A DNA stretch of 64,000 nucleotides, taken from Theropithecus gelada. Taxonomy: Eukaryota; Chordata; Mammalia; Primates; Cercopithecidae. Location of the stretch: contig NC_037673.1 in assembly GCF_003255815.1 (NCBI RefSeq), forward strand, positions 175,528,045 through 175,592,044, given 5' to 3'. The translations under genes and the position numbers were made by a program. Of this stretch, positions 54,306 to 64,000 are shown piece after piece. The notes below the pieces were generated by a model. That model did not search any database, was not told where the DNA came from, and saw nothing but the letters and a program-made list of their open reading frames with translations. How positions within the stretch are numbered: position 1 is the first letter of the stretch; each line of letters starts with the position of its first letter.

Positions 54306-57300
54306 ACACCGTTTCCTTTCTTGGCCCTGCTGCCCGAGGTGGCCACAGCTCTGCTGTCTCCAGCCCCAGTGGTAACTCCCTGACCCCCAAGTCTGCGGGT
54401 TCCCTCCTCCTGCCTGCAGCACGGTGAGTCATGCCTCACTCAGCGCCCTCCACCTGTGCCATCTGAGCGGACCCGTGTGTCCCGGCAGGAGGCTGACTCC
54501 TCCACGTTGGCCCTCGGTGGAGGCCGGGAGGGTCTGAGGTCCTGGAAAGTCACAAAGATGGTGGAGGCAGGGTTCCAAGGTGTGGTTTCCCACCTTGCTG
54601 ATTCTCCGTGGGTTCTGGCTGGCCAGGCCTGGGTGGATGTCCCCTTCCTGTCCTCTTCCCAGGCTCCTGGGCCCTACTGTGGGCTGAGTGCTGGGCGTCA
54701 GGCCTTCTTCTCCAACAGCCCAAGGATTGGAACATACAGGGCGGGCACCAGAGAGCAAGCTGGAGGCCAGGCCTATGTTGGTGCAAAGAAAGGCTCACAG
54801 ACCCGGGTCAGGCGGGCATGGGGCCCATCCCCCCACTTCCCTATTCCCACGCCCAGGGAAGGGGCCCAGCCCACGCCTGTTCAGGGCAGGAGGGTCAGGC
54901 TGAGCCAGGGCTGCCTTTCTCTCGGCTCCCTCCCAGGTGAGGGTGCCTTCCCTGTGAGCTGACTGGAGCCAGGAAGGACCAGAGGGTGGGGACACAGTCA
55001 CAGCGAGGCCCTGGCTGACGCTCTTTGTCCCAGGTCACCTTGACAGGACTTCACAGGGATTCAATAAACTTGCTGAGTATCTCCGAGAAGAGTTGGACAA
55101 AGCCTGAGACGGGAGCCTGGGCTTGGTGGATACTCGAGGCCAGGTGTTCTCTGTGTAGCTCAAGGTGAAGGCGATGACCACCACAGGCCCTGGCAGGAGA
55201 TTCGGGACCAGGGAGCCAGACCCAGACCTCTGCCCAGGGCCCAGTGCTTGGCCGGGGCCTGCCCTGAGGTCACCCCTGGAGATAGTGCCAAGTGCTGAGG
55301 ATGTGACGGCAGCACGCTGACCGGCGGCCCAGGCTGGGTCAGAGTTTCCGGGGCCAGCTCAGGCGTTGGAGGCCTGGGGAGGCTGGCCCCGGCCCCAAAT
55401 GAGGGACTGACGTTGTTTCCACGGCAATGGAGAACACAACACAGAGAGGAGCAGGACACTCCGCCAGGCCTGCAATAGCCATCCCGCCCTGGGCCGGCCA
55501 GCTCCCGGCAACGACAGGCCCAGGACGGGATGCAGATCCCATCGCAGCTTCGCCACCCCTCCTGGGATGCTGGCAGCCTCACAGCCTCCCCCAGCCCTGC
55601 GCCTGGAGGCTGGGACAGACAGGCCACGGGCAAGAGAGCCAGCAGGAGCCTGGCTTCCAGTCTGACAGCTGCCCCCAGGGTCTCCATGAACTTCCCAAGT
55701 GATCGCTGTCCCTAGACTCAGTTCCCTCATCTGTAGAGTGTGGGCATTCATGCCCCCGGCTGTGTGAGCGCGGGTGGAAGCACGAGGATGCACCGCCCCC
55801 ATTCTCTAGCCCCCATAGCTATTGCCTGGCACCGCTCTGTGGCCTCAGCCTGAGGAATGGCCCTGAAACCCAGGGAATCTCTACCCTAAGGAGCAGGCAG
55901 GGGGGCCGGCTCTGGGAGGGCAGGCAGGCATGCTGGGACCCAACTGAGGGTGGGATCCTCAGTTTCAGGAAGCAGAGCCACAGCACACAGCCACCCTCCA
56001 GATCCCAAATCCCAGCCAGAGCCTCGGCCTTGACTTGACATAAAATAGCCCTAAGATCCAAAGGCGTAAACCACACCAACTGGGGCCTAAACCCCACTTG
56101 TGAAGCCAGGGAGGATAAAATAAGTCCAATGCAGAGCCCGAGGTGGGCGAAGCAAGTGAACCCAGGATGGAGAGGAGTCAGCCACTCTAGCCTCTTGTGA
56201 CCTTCATGGTGGAGGCTCCGAATGAGGGGCCCGTGTCCAGCACTGTGGCTTGAGTCCACACAGCTCGCGGAGCCCTCGCTAGCCGTGGCTGCCTTCACTC
56301 ACTCCACTCCAGCCTCCTCCTGCACCGCCAGCTCGCCATCCTCCCACCCACCAACCTTCCACTCTCCGCCCGCATGGCCATGCCGGGACTCCCATCCCAT
56401 TCCTCTTCAGAGCAGCTGTGAGATGCACAGCCCTGTGCTGTCTGCCTGTCATGGTTTGAGCTTTGGAGGGAAGGAACTGCATTCACACTCTCAGTCTATG
56501 CCTGCGTCCCACGAGGGCCCCCAAGATCCCTGCCTTGTTCTACTGAATTCGCCGGCCCCTTTTGCCCCCGCTCCAGCTCCTGCTGAGCAAGCCTTCAATA
56601 CATGGCCAACACTCGATCCCTTTGTCACATCTGTACCTTGTGTGCGCCCCTGTGAAATGGGGGCTACTTCTAGGTGGACCCCTCGTTCCCACACAGTGTG
56701 GAATAACCCTTGCTGAGTGAGGGCCCAGCCATGTCACTGTGAATTTCCAGGATTTGCTGCTTCTCATGGCAGCAGAGCTCAGGGTGTCCCCGACGCTACC
56801 CCCACAAAGGGTGCCCAAACAAGCTGGGGACAAACCACAACAGGAGCAGTATGGCTGGGCTGTGCAGGGATACCAGCTGAGCTCTGTCTGACTGGCCGGG
56901 CCCTTTTGCCCTCAGGGCTGTGCCCATCTCCATCCCTCAGCAGAGCCACCAGGTGCCCGTCCCCACATCCTCACGCTGCGGCTTTCAGTGTTGACTATTT
57001 GGTGGGCCAGACGGTGCCTGCTCTCCCCACTGGACAGCGGCTCCCCAGGGCAGGATCCTGCCCATTAGAGAGCCTGTCACAGCCACACTCCCAGCAGGGC
57101 CCAGCACCTGGGAGCCAGCCACGGCCTGTCCACACTTCTTATGTACTCTCTCCTCTAAGCAGCACTCCCCTGCAGCAAGGTCCCCTGCCTGCTCCCCACA
57201 CCCTGCCCAGCTCCCAGGTTGGTCTTTGGCAGTTCCGGGTACACAGTGCTTCTCAGGGCCCCTCCGCAGAGCGGCCTCCCCACCCGCCTGCCAGCCTCCC

Positions 57301-57518
57301 TCGGACAATCATCTTGTTGATGTCCCCCTGGGAAGGTCAGCTCCAGGGAGGCAGGGCTGCGTCCATGCTGTGGGCCACCCCATCCCGTGCCTGGCACAGA
57401 GAAGACCAGACCTGGGGCTCTCGGGGCAGCAGCATCCAGGGAAAGAAGGGAGGAGGCTGTGAAGGGAGGGCCCTTCAAAGGGAGCAGAAGCCCATCCAAG
57501 CAGCGCTGTGCTGGCTGC
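54306..57518. other. Unassigned GC-rich sequence
   Basis: 3.2 kb with no clear repeat family or exon. Several open frames of 150-330 codons on both strands (the longest 56717-57697 plus and 57155-57982 minus overlap each other) look like artefacts of composition. A MIR scrap is possible at 55715-55745. Confidence 0.35.
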
Positions 57519-57626
57519 GGGGGCCAGAGCAAGGCAGGGTGGGGCGCAGGACGTGGGGGCAGAGCAAGACAGGGTGGGGCGCAGGACGTGGGGGCCAGAG
57601 CAAGACAGGGTGGGGTGCAGGACACG
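57519..57626. repeat. Three-copy tandem repeat, about 38-bp unit
   Basis: AGAGCAAGACAGGGTGGGGC plus GCAGGACGTGGGGGC recurs three times with few changes. Confidence 0.9.
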
Positions 57627-58069
57627 GGAATCTGAGCTGCTGTGGGAGGCAGCCCCAAGACATCTATAGCCATATTCATTTGCAAAACCCTTTCTGAAAT
57701 GGGGTAAAGTGATGGTGGAAATGCAGGCACATCACACCAGAGCGAGGTCACGGGCAGCCCCGTCACCACCTCACTCTCACATGGCAGCCCTGCCTCGGGA
57801 GCACACAGACCACTATGGTGTGGTCCCACGTGCAGGACCACCCTCAGGCCCAGTCCCAGGGTCTCTGTCCTTGCCCCTGCTGTTGGGCCACAAGCAGGAG
57901 ACCCTCCCAGACACAACTCAACTTCAGATGTGCACGAGATTCCAGGGCACCTCTCCCAGGGAGCTGCTTGGCCTGGCCTCATCGGGGCAGCCAGCTCTGG
58001 AAGGAGATGGGGCCCCCTCAGCTGGGCTCAGCCCCACCCACCCCAGCCATGGTCAGTGACCCACAGTGA
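57627..58069. other. Unassigned sequence
   Basis: I see no recognisable repeat or exon. Confidence 0.3.
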
Positions 58070-58245
58070 CTTCAGAGTTAATGAGGCCGAGGGACCTTTG
58101 ACAGATGAGTTACACTTTGATTCATATCCATTAAGCCACAATTACTAATTTCTTCACATCAGAACAAGAAATGTCAACCTCAGTGATGTGGACCATTCAT
58201 GTTTCAACATTGCTGAGTGACACGTGTCACACAGGGTTGAGATTC
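58070..58245. promoter_or_regulatory. Candidate non-coding regulatory element
   Basis: GTTAATGAG (58077), ACCTTTGACA (58094-58103, nuclear-receptor-like), CACAATTACTAATT near 58136 and the perfect 14-bp palindrome GTGACACGTGTCAC (58217-58230) containing a CACGTG E-box lie within 155 bp of AT-richer sequence. Function is inference. Confidence 0.4.
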
Positions 58246-58784
58246 GTTTGTGGAGGAGGAACTAAGGCAGGTCCCTTGGCTGCAGGCACAGAGGGCCTGT
58301 CCATGCCACGGATGCAGCTCCTGTCTGTCCACAGAACCCTCTGAGCAAGGCTAGAGCTGTGACAGCTTCCCTCCCCTGCCATCCCTCCACCCCATCATGA
58401 CTTCTCTAAGCCTCATCCTGACTGGGGTGCCCCTCCAGCTGCCACCAGTGCAGCACTGCCCCCCTCTTCCCCTGTAACTTGTATCAGACCAAAGACACTG
58501 ACTAGAGGTGAGAGCTGGAGAAGAGCCGAGACCTCACCGGCTCTGCTGCCAGGAGACCGCACCCGAGGGAAGACCTAGTGCGGGTCACTCGGGCCGCACA
58601 GGAAGCTGGGTCTGCTCTGCCAGCACTGCAAGGTGGCCCCCCAGGATACAGCTCCCCATCTTACCCCCTCTATGCTCCAGATGAAGGTAGGAATCGTATT
58701 TATCATTCTTAACAGGACCCCACAATTCCAAGGTGGGCCCTCTTGGTGCTGCTCGGTAAGAACATCTCAGCTCCTGACCAGAGG
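58246..58784. other. Unassigned sequence
   Basis: Mostly unassigned; 58677-58711 resembles a MIR core in antisense and a block at 60231-60265. Confidence 0.3.
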
Positions 58785-59100
58785 GACTGGCCCAGGGCAG
58801 GCATATGACCCAGGTCAGGCCAATGAGACGTGACGAGGTGTCTGCAGGGATTGGGCGAGAAATGCTTCCCTGTTCCCCAGGAGCTTCTGGGGCCGGGTGG
58901 GAGGACACTTCTGCAATGAAGGGCGTGATTGCAGTCGCTGCTGGCAGCCACTCTGCTACCAAGAGTAGAGCCAGCCTTAGGATGAGGCTGGCACCATTGG
59001 AGGTGAAAAGCAGACAGCCAGAAGGGATCCACGCTTTTCCTGATACCATTGAGCTGCTCGATCAAGCCCCTCCTGAAGTGCACATCCCCTGTATGAAATT
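58785..59100 (+). mobile_element. Ancient interspersed repeat, sense (family also at 9070 and 24090)
   Basis: ATGACCCAGGTCAGGCCAAT near 58804, GTTCCCCAGGAGCTTCTGG near 58873 and GAGCTGCTCGATCAAGCCCC near 59050 follow the same old LTR-like family. Diverged; family not named. Confidence 0.5.
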
Positions 59101-60169
59101 TTAATTGGATGACTCTATAAATTATCTTCAAGTACAGCTGGATTTAGGGGCTCAAAACAACACCCCCAGTCCCTAGGTTCTCTCTGTGTCTCCAATCTAA
59201 TCCTCATGGTGGCAATGTGGCTGCCACCACATTGTTCCAGGCCTCGTTCTCCCCAGGTTCACACTCGTAAAGAAAGGAAGCAGTTCTTCCCAGAAGTTCC
59301 CACACCAGCCCCAGGACTCAGTAGAATTGAATCAGCTTGATGTTCAGGCCCACCGTGAGCCAGTGGAGAGGGGCTGGAGCCCCACAGAGACCACAGGGTC
59401 TACGAAGAGAGGTGGGATGGAGGCTGCATCCCAAGGGCTCCTGGGCACTGTTCTAGAGAAGAGGGAATGTCTGACCAACAGGCAAAGTCCATAGCACTGG
59501 CCCCAACAGTGCCCTCCCTCCAGCCTCAGGAGGGCAGCCCCACCCCACACTGCCGCCCTGCCTCCCTCCTCAGTGCCCACCCCAAGGAGCGTCCACAGGG
59601 TCACAGCCTGCCTGCCACACCACTGCAGCCAGCATCTCCCACAGCTGCCCTGAAGACCACTCATCACCAGGACAGCACCACCTCGGAGACAGTGTCGAAC
59701 CTCACACCCCAGCCGGCCAGGGCTCTCCCAGCCCACGCCCCTCCCCGGACCTTGATCTTGTCCACACCTGCCCCCACCTCTCTTCCTTCCCTACTCAGCC
59801 TGGAACCAGAGGTCGAGCTGCCCACCTGCTCTCCCGCCAGGACGCCTGCGATCCTTCCAGGCAAGCCCAGCAAAGCCTTGCTCCCGAGGGACAAAAATGG
59901 GCCTTTTCTCAAATAACCGGGGGACTGAGGTGGCCAGAGACTCCTCCACGAAAATCCAGGATCCTCAGGGGCAATGGTGTCCTCAGCAGCACTGACACTG
60001 GCTCCTGGCCCTGCCGTCATATCCCATGCCCTCGCCACACCCCGCAAGGGGCCCAGGCAGACCCTCCTGCTTCACTCAGCCTGAGGAGTCTCCTCTCCAC
60101 TGCCCGCTCCCAGAGCCTCCCCACGGGCTCGGAGGCCCGGCTCTGCTCGGGAGCCATGCCCCTGTCCGC
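59101..60169. other. Unassigned GC-rich sequence
   Basis: I see no recognisable repeat or exon. A plus-strand frame (59467-59916) and overlapping minus-strand frames show no domain. Confidence 0.3.
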
Positions 60170-60400
60170 CCAGGTAAGGGTTAATAAGATTAGCTGTCAC
60201 TGGGATGAGATGTTTACCCACCTCCAGACTCCGGATGAAGATAGAAATGGTATTTATGATTTCTACCCAACGTTTCTGGAAAGGATTTAAGGTGCTTACG
60301 AGAACACACATATATAACAGGATTGCATAAATTAAATGTGGGAGCCAAAAAAGATAGGAAAACGGGGATGGGGACATAACACGGAGCAGGGGAGGAGGCT
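60170..60400. other. AT-rich island in GC-rich DNA
   Basis: The island contains AAGGGTTAATAAGATTAGCT near 60175, GGTATTTATGATTTCTACCC near 60249 and GCATAAATTAAATGTG near 60325. The minus strand has a frame ending in an NPVIY-containing segment that superficially recalls a GPCR seventh helix; this is discussed as a finding and is not called as a gene. Confidence 0.35.
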
Positions 60401-61649
60401 ATCGTGGAAACAAAGGCCATGTGAGCCATGGGCTTGCCTGGGTGGCCGCAGCGTGCCCCACGGCTCTCCAGCAGCTGGTCTGAAAGAGCAAACCAGGGGC
60501 TGCAAGCGGCGGGGCCGGTAACATTAAAACGCACACACAATTACCCAGGAGACATCCCAGCAGCAACAGGAATGTCTCCCGAGGGAGCAAACAGCAAGAA
60601 CGGTTAGGAAGGAGGGGGTTGGCGGGCTTCCTTCCGCGGCTGTGGGCTTGGAAGCTGGGATGCTGGGCAAGAGGCAGGGAATGAGATGGTTCTGGCCACC
60701 CTGCTGCCTGCACTGGGGCAGCAAGGAAACCCCACAACTGCTGCGCCCTCCTGGGCAGGTGCTGGGCTGTGATGCTGGGCTCTCTATGGGCTCAAAGGGC
60801 CCAGCCCAGGCAGCACCTGGGCCCCACCAACCTCTCCTGCACCTGCCCAGTCCTGCCATGGCACCTGCCCTCTGTCCTGGGTCACTCCTGATGGCTGGAG
60901 TTGAGCACTCGCTGGCCCCCTTCAGGGCATCCCAGGACCCAGGAAATCCCTTCTGCTCCTGCTTTGGTCCCCAACTCATTCCCGTTTCGTATCTTTAGTG
61001 CACAAGCATTTACTAAGCACCTGCAGGATGCAGCCTGGGGATGTGAAGGTTATAGAGGAAAGGAGAGGAAAGTTTCAACTGAAGCTGCCTGCAGCCACTT
61101 CAGTCTTTTGGGAAGTGACACAGGGTCAAGAGGGTGCCCAGGTCTCATGGCTCAAACCTCAGGAGGGTCCCCTGAGGACAGGGCCAATGGCATGCCCCAG
61201 GGGCACAGTGGTGGAGAAGGTCGGGGGCAGAGGCCAGCAGCCCGGGTGGCATGGGTAATAGGCAAAGTTCTGGGAGCCTTGTGTAGGTCTTCCAGAAGCA
61301 GCCAGGAGACCACGGGACAGGTGAGACCCTCGGGCTGCCATGGGCTCAGGGAGGGGAAGCAGGACCCAATGCCATGTGGGCCTTAATGCCAAGTGACTTC
61401 ATTGGTACCCCAGGCTCACAAGGCCCTGCGCAGTCCTGCCGTAGATGAGCAATTCTACTTGCATGGCACCTGTTACATCTTTCTCTGGTTGCAAATGTAA
61501 TGTGCTCTCAGTATCAACAACAACAACAACAACTTTAAAAATGCGAAAGGGGATAAAACACAAAAACCAGCCACAATTCCACCATGTATTGTGCTTGCAG
61601 TGGCTCTCAGTTTGGTGTATGACCTGCTAGTCTTTCTTCCTTAATACAT
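60401..61649. other. Unassigned sequence
   Basis: GC-rich to about 61440, then AT-richer with a short (CAA)n run near 61516-61531. No exon recognised. Confidence 0.3.
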
Positions 61650-61660
61650 ATGTATTTTGG

Positions 61661-62124
61661 GCTTGGTGCTGTGGCTCGGGCCTGTAACCCCAGCACTTTG
61701 GGAGGCCGAGACAGGCGGATCACGAGGTCAGGAAATCGAAACCATCCTGGCTAACACGGTGAAACCCCGTCTCTACTAAAAATACAAAAAACTAGCCTGG
61801 CGTCGTAGCAGGCGCCTGTAGTCCCAGCTACTCGGGAGGCTGAGGAAGGAGAATGGCGTGAACCCGGGAGGCGGAGCTTGCAGTGAGCCGAGATGGCACC
61901 ACTGCACTCCAGCCTGGACGACAGAGGGAGACACCGTCTCAAAAAATAATAATAATAATAATCAGCCAGGTGTGGCGGCAGGCTACTCGGAGGCTGAGGC
62001 AGGAGAATCACTTGAATCTGGGAGGTGGAGGTTGCAGTGAGCCAAGATTGTGCCACTGCACTCCAGCCTGGGCCACAGAGTAAGACTCTGTCTCAAAAGA
62101 AAAGCAACAACAACAAAAAAAAAC
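61661..62124 (+). mobile_element. Three-monomer Alu (full Alu plus an extra right monomer)
   Basis: A full AluY-like unit (61661-61945) ends in a tail of AAT units, then a second right monomer (about 61962-62124) begins at CAGCCAGGTGTGGCGGCAGG and ends in an A/CAA tail. One pair of duplications, ATGTATTTTGG (61650-61660 and 62125-62135), encloses the whole unit. Confidence 0.93.
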
Positions 62125-62154
62125 ATGTATTTTGGAAAACTGCATAGCAAAACC

Positions 62155-62625
62155 TCTATGGCCAAAATAACAATTAAAAAAAGACAAACTAGGGAAAATA
62201 TTTAGATCTGATATGCCTGATAAAGACCCTAGAAATAGGCCCTAGAAGGGCCAGGCGCAGTGGCTCAGGCCTGTAATCCCAGCACTTCGGGAGGCTGAGG
62301 CGGGCAGATCACAAGGTCAGGAGATTGAGACCATTCTGGCTAACACGGTGAAACCCCATCTCCACTAAAAATACAAAAAAGAAAAAGAATTAGCCAGGCG
62401 TGGTGGCGGGCGCCTGTAATCCCAGCTACTCAGGAGGCTGAGGCAGGAGAATGGCGTGAACCCGGGAGGCGGAGCTTGCAGTGAGTGGAGTTCGCACCAC
62501 TGCACTCCAGCCTGGGTGACAGACTCCATCTCAAAAAAGAAAAAGAAAAAGAAATAGACGCTAGAAGTCACGAGAAAAAGATATAATTTAAATGTACAAC
62601 AGCAATAACACATAAGTCGGGATGA
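62155..62625 (+). mobile_element. Old L1 ORF2 fragment, sense, interrupted by an Alu
   Basis: AAGACAAACTAGGGAAAATA near 62181 then TGATAAAGACCCTAGAAATA near 62218 are L1 ORF2 words. The continuation after the Alu is short and diverged. Confidence 0.65.
62249..62548 (+). mobile_element. Alu SINE, sense, inside L1
   Basis: GGCCAGGCGCAGTGGCTCAG start, both monomers, AAAAAGAAAAAG tail. Duplications AGAAATAGGCCCTAGAAG and AGAAATAGACGCTAGAAG flank it (about 62231-62248 and 62550-62567). Confidence 0.96.
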
Positions 62626-62934
62626 GGGTGTTCCACGGTCTCTGTGTCATCTGGGAGGAAGGCAAGGGTGTTGATCGACACAGACTTTGCTAAGTTAAGG
62701 ACGTGTGTGTGATTTCTGGGATGACTCCTCAGGGGGATTTACAGAATTCAGGACAGTGTCCACCTGTCGGGAGGAGGAAATCGCGACACAGAGGGCTCGC
62801 GCAGTGGACTGGGTCCCGGTGCTGGGCGGGCTTCTGTTCCTGCCCAGCCTGCTGGCTTATCTCAGTCTCACCGAGCACATCTATCACACTGTGCAAATGC
62901 CTCACATGCCTTGCCCGTCACATGTGCTAAGTCA
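62626..62934. other. Unassigned sequence
   Basis: I see no clear family between two L1 pieces. Confidence 0.3.
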
Positions 62935-63608
62935 CAACTTTTTAAAGCGTATTAAAAGATGCTTAACGCCATTCATAATAAGATGCAAAATTTCAACTCT
63001 TTTTCAAAGATCAAAAATGTCAGAGCTCACTGTGTCAGTAAAGGCGCAGAGAAACGGGCTGTCCACGCGCTCCTACTGGAGTGTGACTGGTGTGTCCGCC
63101 GTGAAGGGTGCTTTGGTGATTTCAACCCAAATTTCTAGATACAAAGCTTCACACACTTCTAGGACTTTATCTACAAATACCATCACACACAAAAGTGTGA
63201 ACAAGTGCCAAACTAACTTGTGCAAAACCTTCTTCATCGAAAAGGATGGGAAACAGCCTAAGCATCCTTTGTTAGGTAAATAACCGTACTTCCTACAGTG
63301 GGGTATTGCAGAGCCATGAAAATGAGGCTCTCAGACGCGTGTGCAGTCAGAGCCAAGACCCATCAAGTGAAAAGCAGGATGCAGAGCAGTGTCCGCGGGA
63401 GCAGCTGCAGGGAGGCATTCCATGCATGTGTTCGTCTGGATAGTCATACAACTTCCGAAAGAAAACAACCGTGGGAGACCACACGAGAAATAAATAACTG
63501 GCTCTGAGGGGCTGGAAGGCACGGTTAGAAATCGTAGTTATTGCTGTATAATACCGTTTTGTGTTTTTTGAACTTTAAAACAGAAAGCACATATTAAAAA
63601 ATTTCACA
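62935..63608 (+). mobile_element. Old L1M 3' end, sense
   Basis: TATTAAAAGATGCTTAACGC near 62950, GGATGGGAAACAGCCTAAGC near 63244, GAAAAGCAGGATGCAGAGCA near 63369, AATAACTGGCTCTGAGGGGC near 63493 and TACCGTTTTGTGTTTTTTGA near 63552 follow ORF2 end to 3' UTR of an old L1M. No intact frame. Confidence 0.82.
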
Positions 63609-63622
63609 AAAAATCATAGTGG

Positions 63623-63898
63623 GGCTGGGTGCAGTGGCTCACGCTGTAATCCTAGCACGTAGGGAGGCTGAGGCGGGTGGATTGCCTAAGCCCAGGAGTT
63701 CGAGACCAGCCTGGGCAACACAGTGAACCCCATCTCTACTAAAATACAAAAAAATTAGCCGGGTGTGGTGGCAGACGCCTGTTATCCCAGCTACTTGGGA
63801 GGCTGAGGCAGAAGAATCGCTTGAACCCAGGAGGCAGAGGTTGCAGTGAGCTGAGATTGTGCCACTGCACTCCAGCCTGGATGACAGAGCGAGATTCC

Positions 63899-63900
<2 letters not shown>
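63623..63900 (+). mobile_element. Alu SINE, sense
   Basis: GGCTGGGTGCAGTGGCTCAC start, both monomers to GACAGAGCGAGATTCCATTT. The tail has turned into a simple-repeat tract. Confidence 0.95.
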
Positions 63901-63981
<81 letters not shown>

Positions 63982-63990
63982 CAGAGAGAC
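63901..63990. repeat. (AT)n(AG)n microsatellite in an Alu tail
   Basis: About 17 AT units (63906-63940) followed by about 16 AG units and GACAGAGA words, reaching close to the window edge. Confidence 0.97.
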
Positions 63991-64000
63991 AGCGAAATAT

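Noticed and set aside
56717..57982. Overlapping 326-codon plus and 275-codon minus open frames
   Set aside because: They oppose each other over the same GC-rich DNA, one runs into a three-copy tandem repeat, and neither shows a known motif.
60399..60737. Hydrophobic minus-strand segment as a further GPCR helix
   Set aside because: It is in a different frame from the NPVIY segment and has no receptor motif; leucine/cysteine runs of this kind are common in GC-rich non-coding DNA.
1..64000. tRNA, rRNA, snRNA, CRISPR, prokaryotic operon features
   Set aside because: None seen. Direct repeats here are minisatellites or transposons, and the composition and repeat content are those of a primate nuclear genome.

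Overview
The window reads as primate nuclear DNA, most likely human. It holds about eighteen Alu insertions or Alu parts, many with clean target-site duplications and A-tails, plus old L1 (L1M-type) fragments, MaLR LTRs (MLT1, MST/THE1-like), MIR SINEs, a MER5A-like DNA transposon and CA/TG microsatellites. I cannot separate human from ape, or place the locus, without alignment. I see no convincing protein-coding exon, tRNA, rRNA or CRISPR. The long open frames lie in GC-rich or tandem-repeat DNA and show no recognisable domain.

Layout. 1-11.4 kb: GC-rich unassigned DNA with a roughly 1 kb minisatellite (1847-2835), then a series of MaLR LTRs, some nested, and three Alus. 11.4-21.5 kb: mostly unassigned GC-rich DNA with an old L1 piece, MIRs and three minisatellites (66-bp, 24-bp and G-rich about 31-bp units). 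21.5-26 kb: an inverted duplication of about 300 bp arms (22168-22469 and 23593-23924) in otherwise unassigned sequence. 26-31.7 kb: a dense nest of antisense L1, a MaLR LTR carrying two Alus, and an Alu split by a processed-RNA retrocopy. 31.7-34.3 kb: mostly unassigned, with a large CA/TG microsatellite.

34.3-47.7 kb is AT-rich and almost entirely transposon-derived. One L1M gives 5' region and ORF2 remnants and is broken by an old LTR-like repeat, by an MLT1 that itself carries an ERV1-type solo LTR with a 4-bp duplication, and by Alus. A second L1 3' end carries a solo MST-type LTR. A structurally complete MaLR element follows (LTR-internal-LTR, 43594-46276) with an Alu inside, then a third L1 3' end. 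47.7-61.6 kb returns to GC-rich DNA with few repeats and several short AT-rich islands rich in homeodomain, E-box and nuclear-receptor-like motifs, which are candidate non-coding regulatory elements. 61.6-64 kb: a three-monomer Alu, an old L1 3' end with an Alu, and a last Alu ending in an AT/AG microsatellite.

Nothing here forms an operon or a set of cooperating genes. The biology visible is retrotransposition history, tandem-repeat expansion and possible enhancers. All family names are recognised by eye; subfamily names are tentative.
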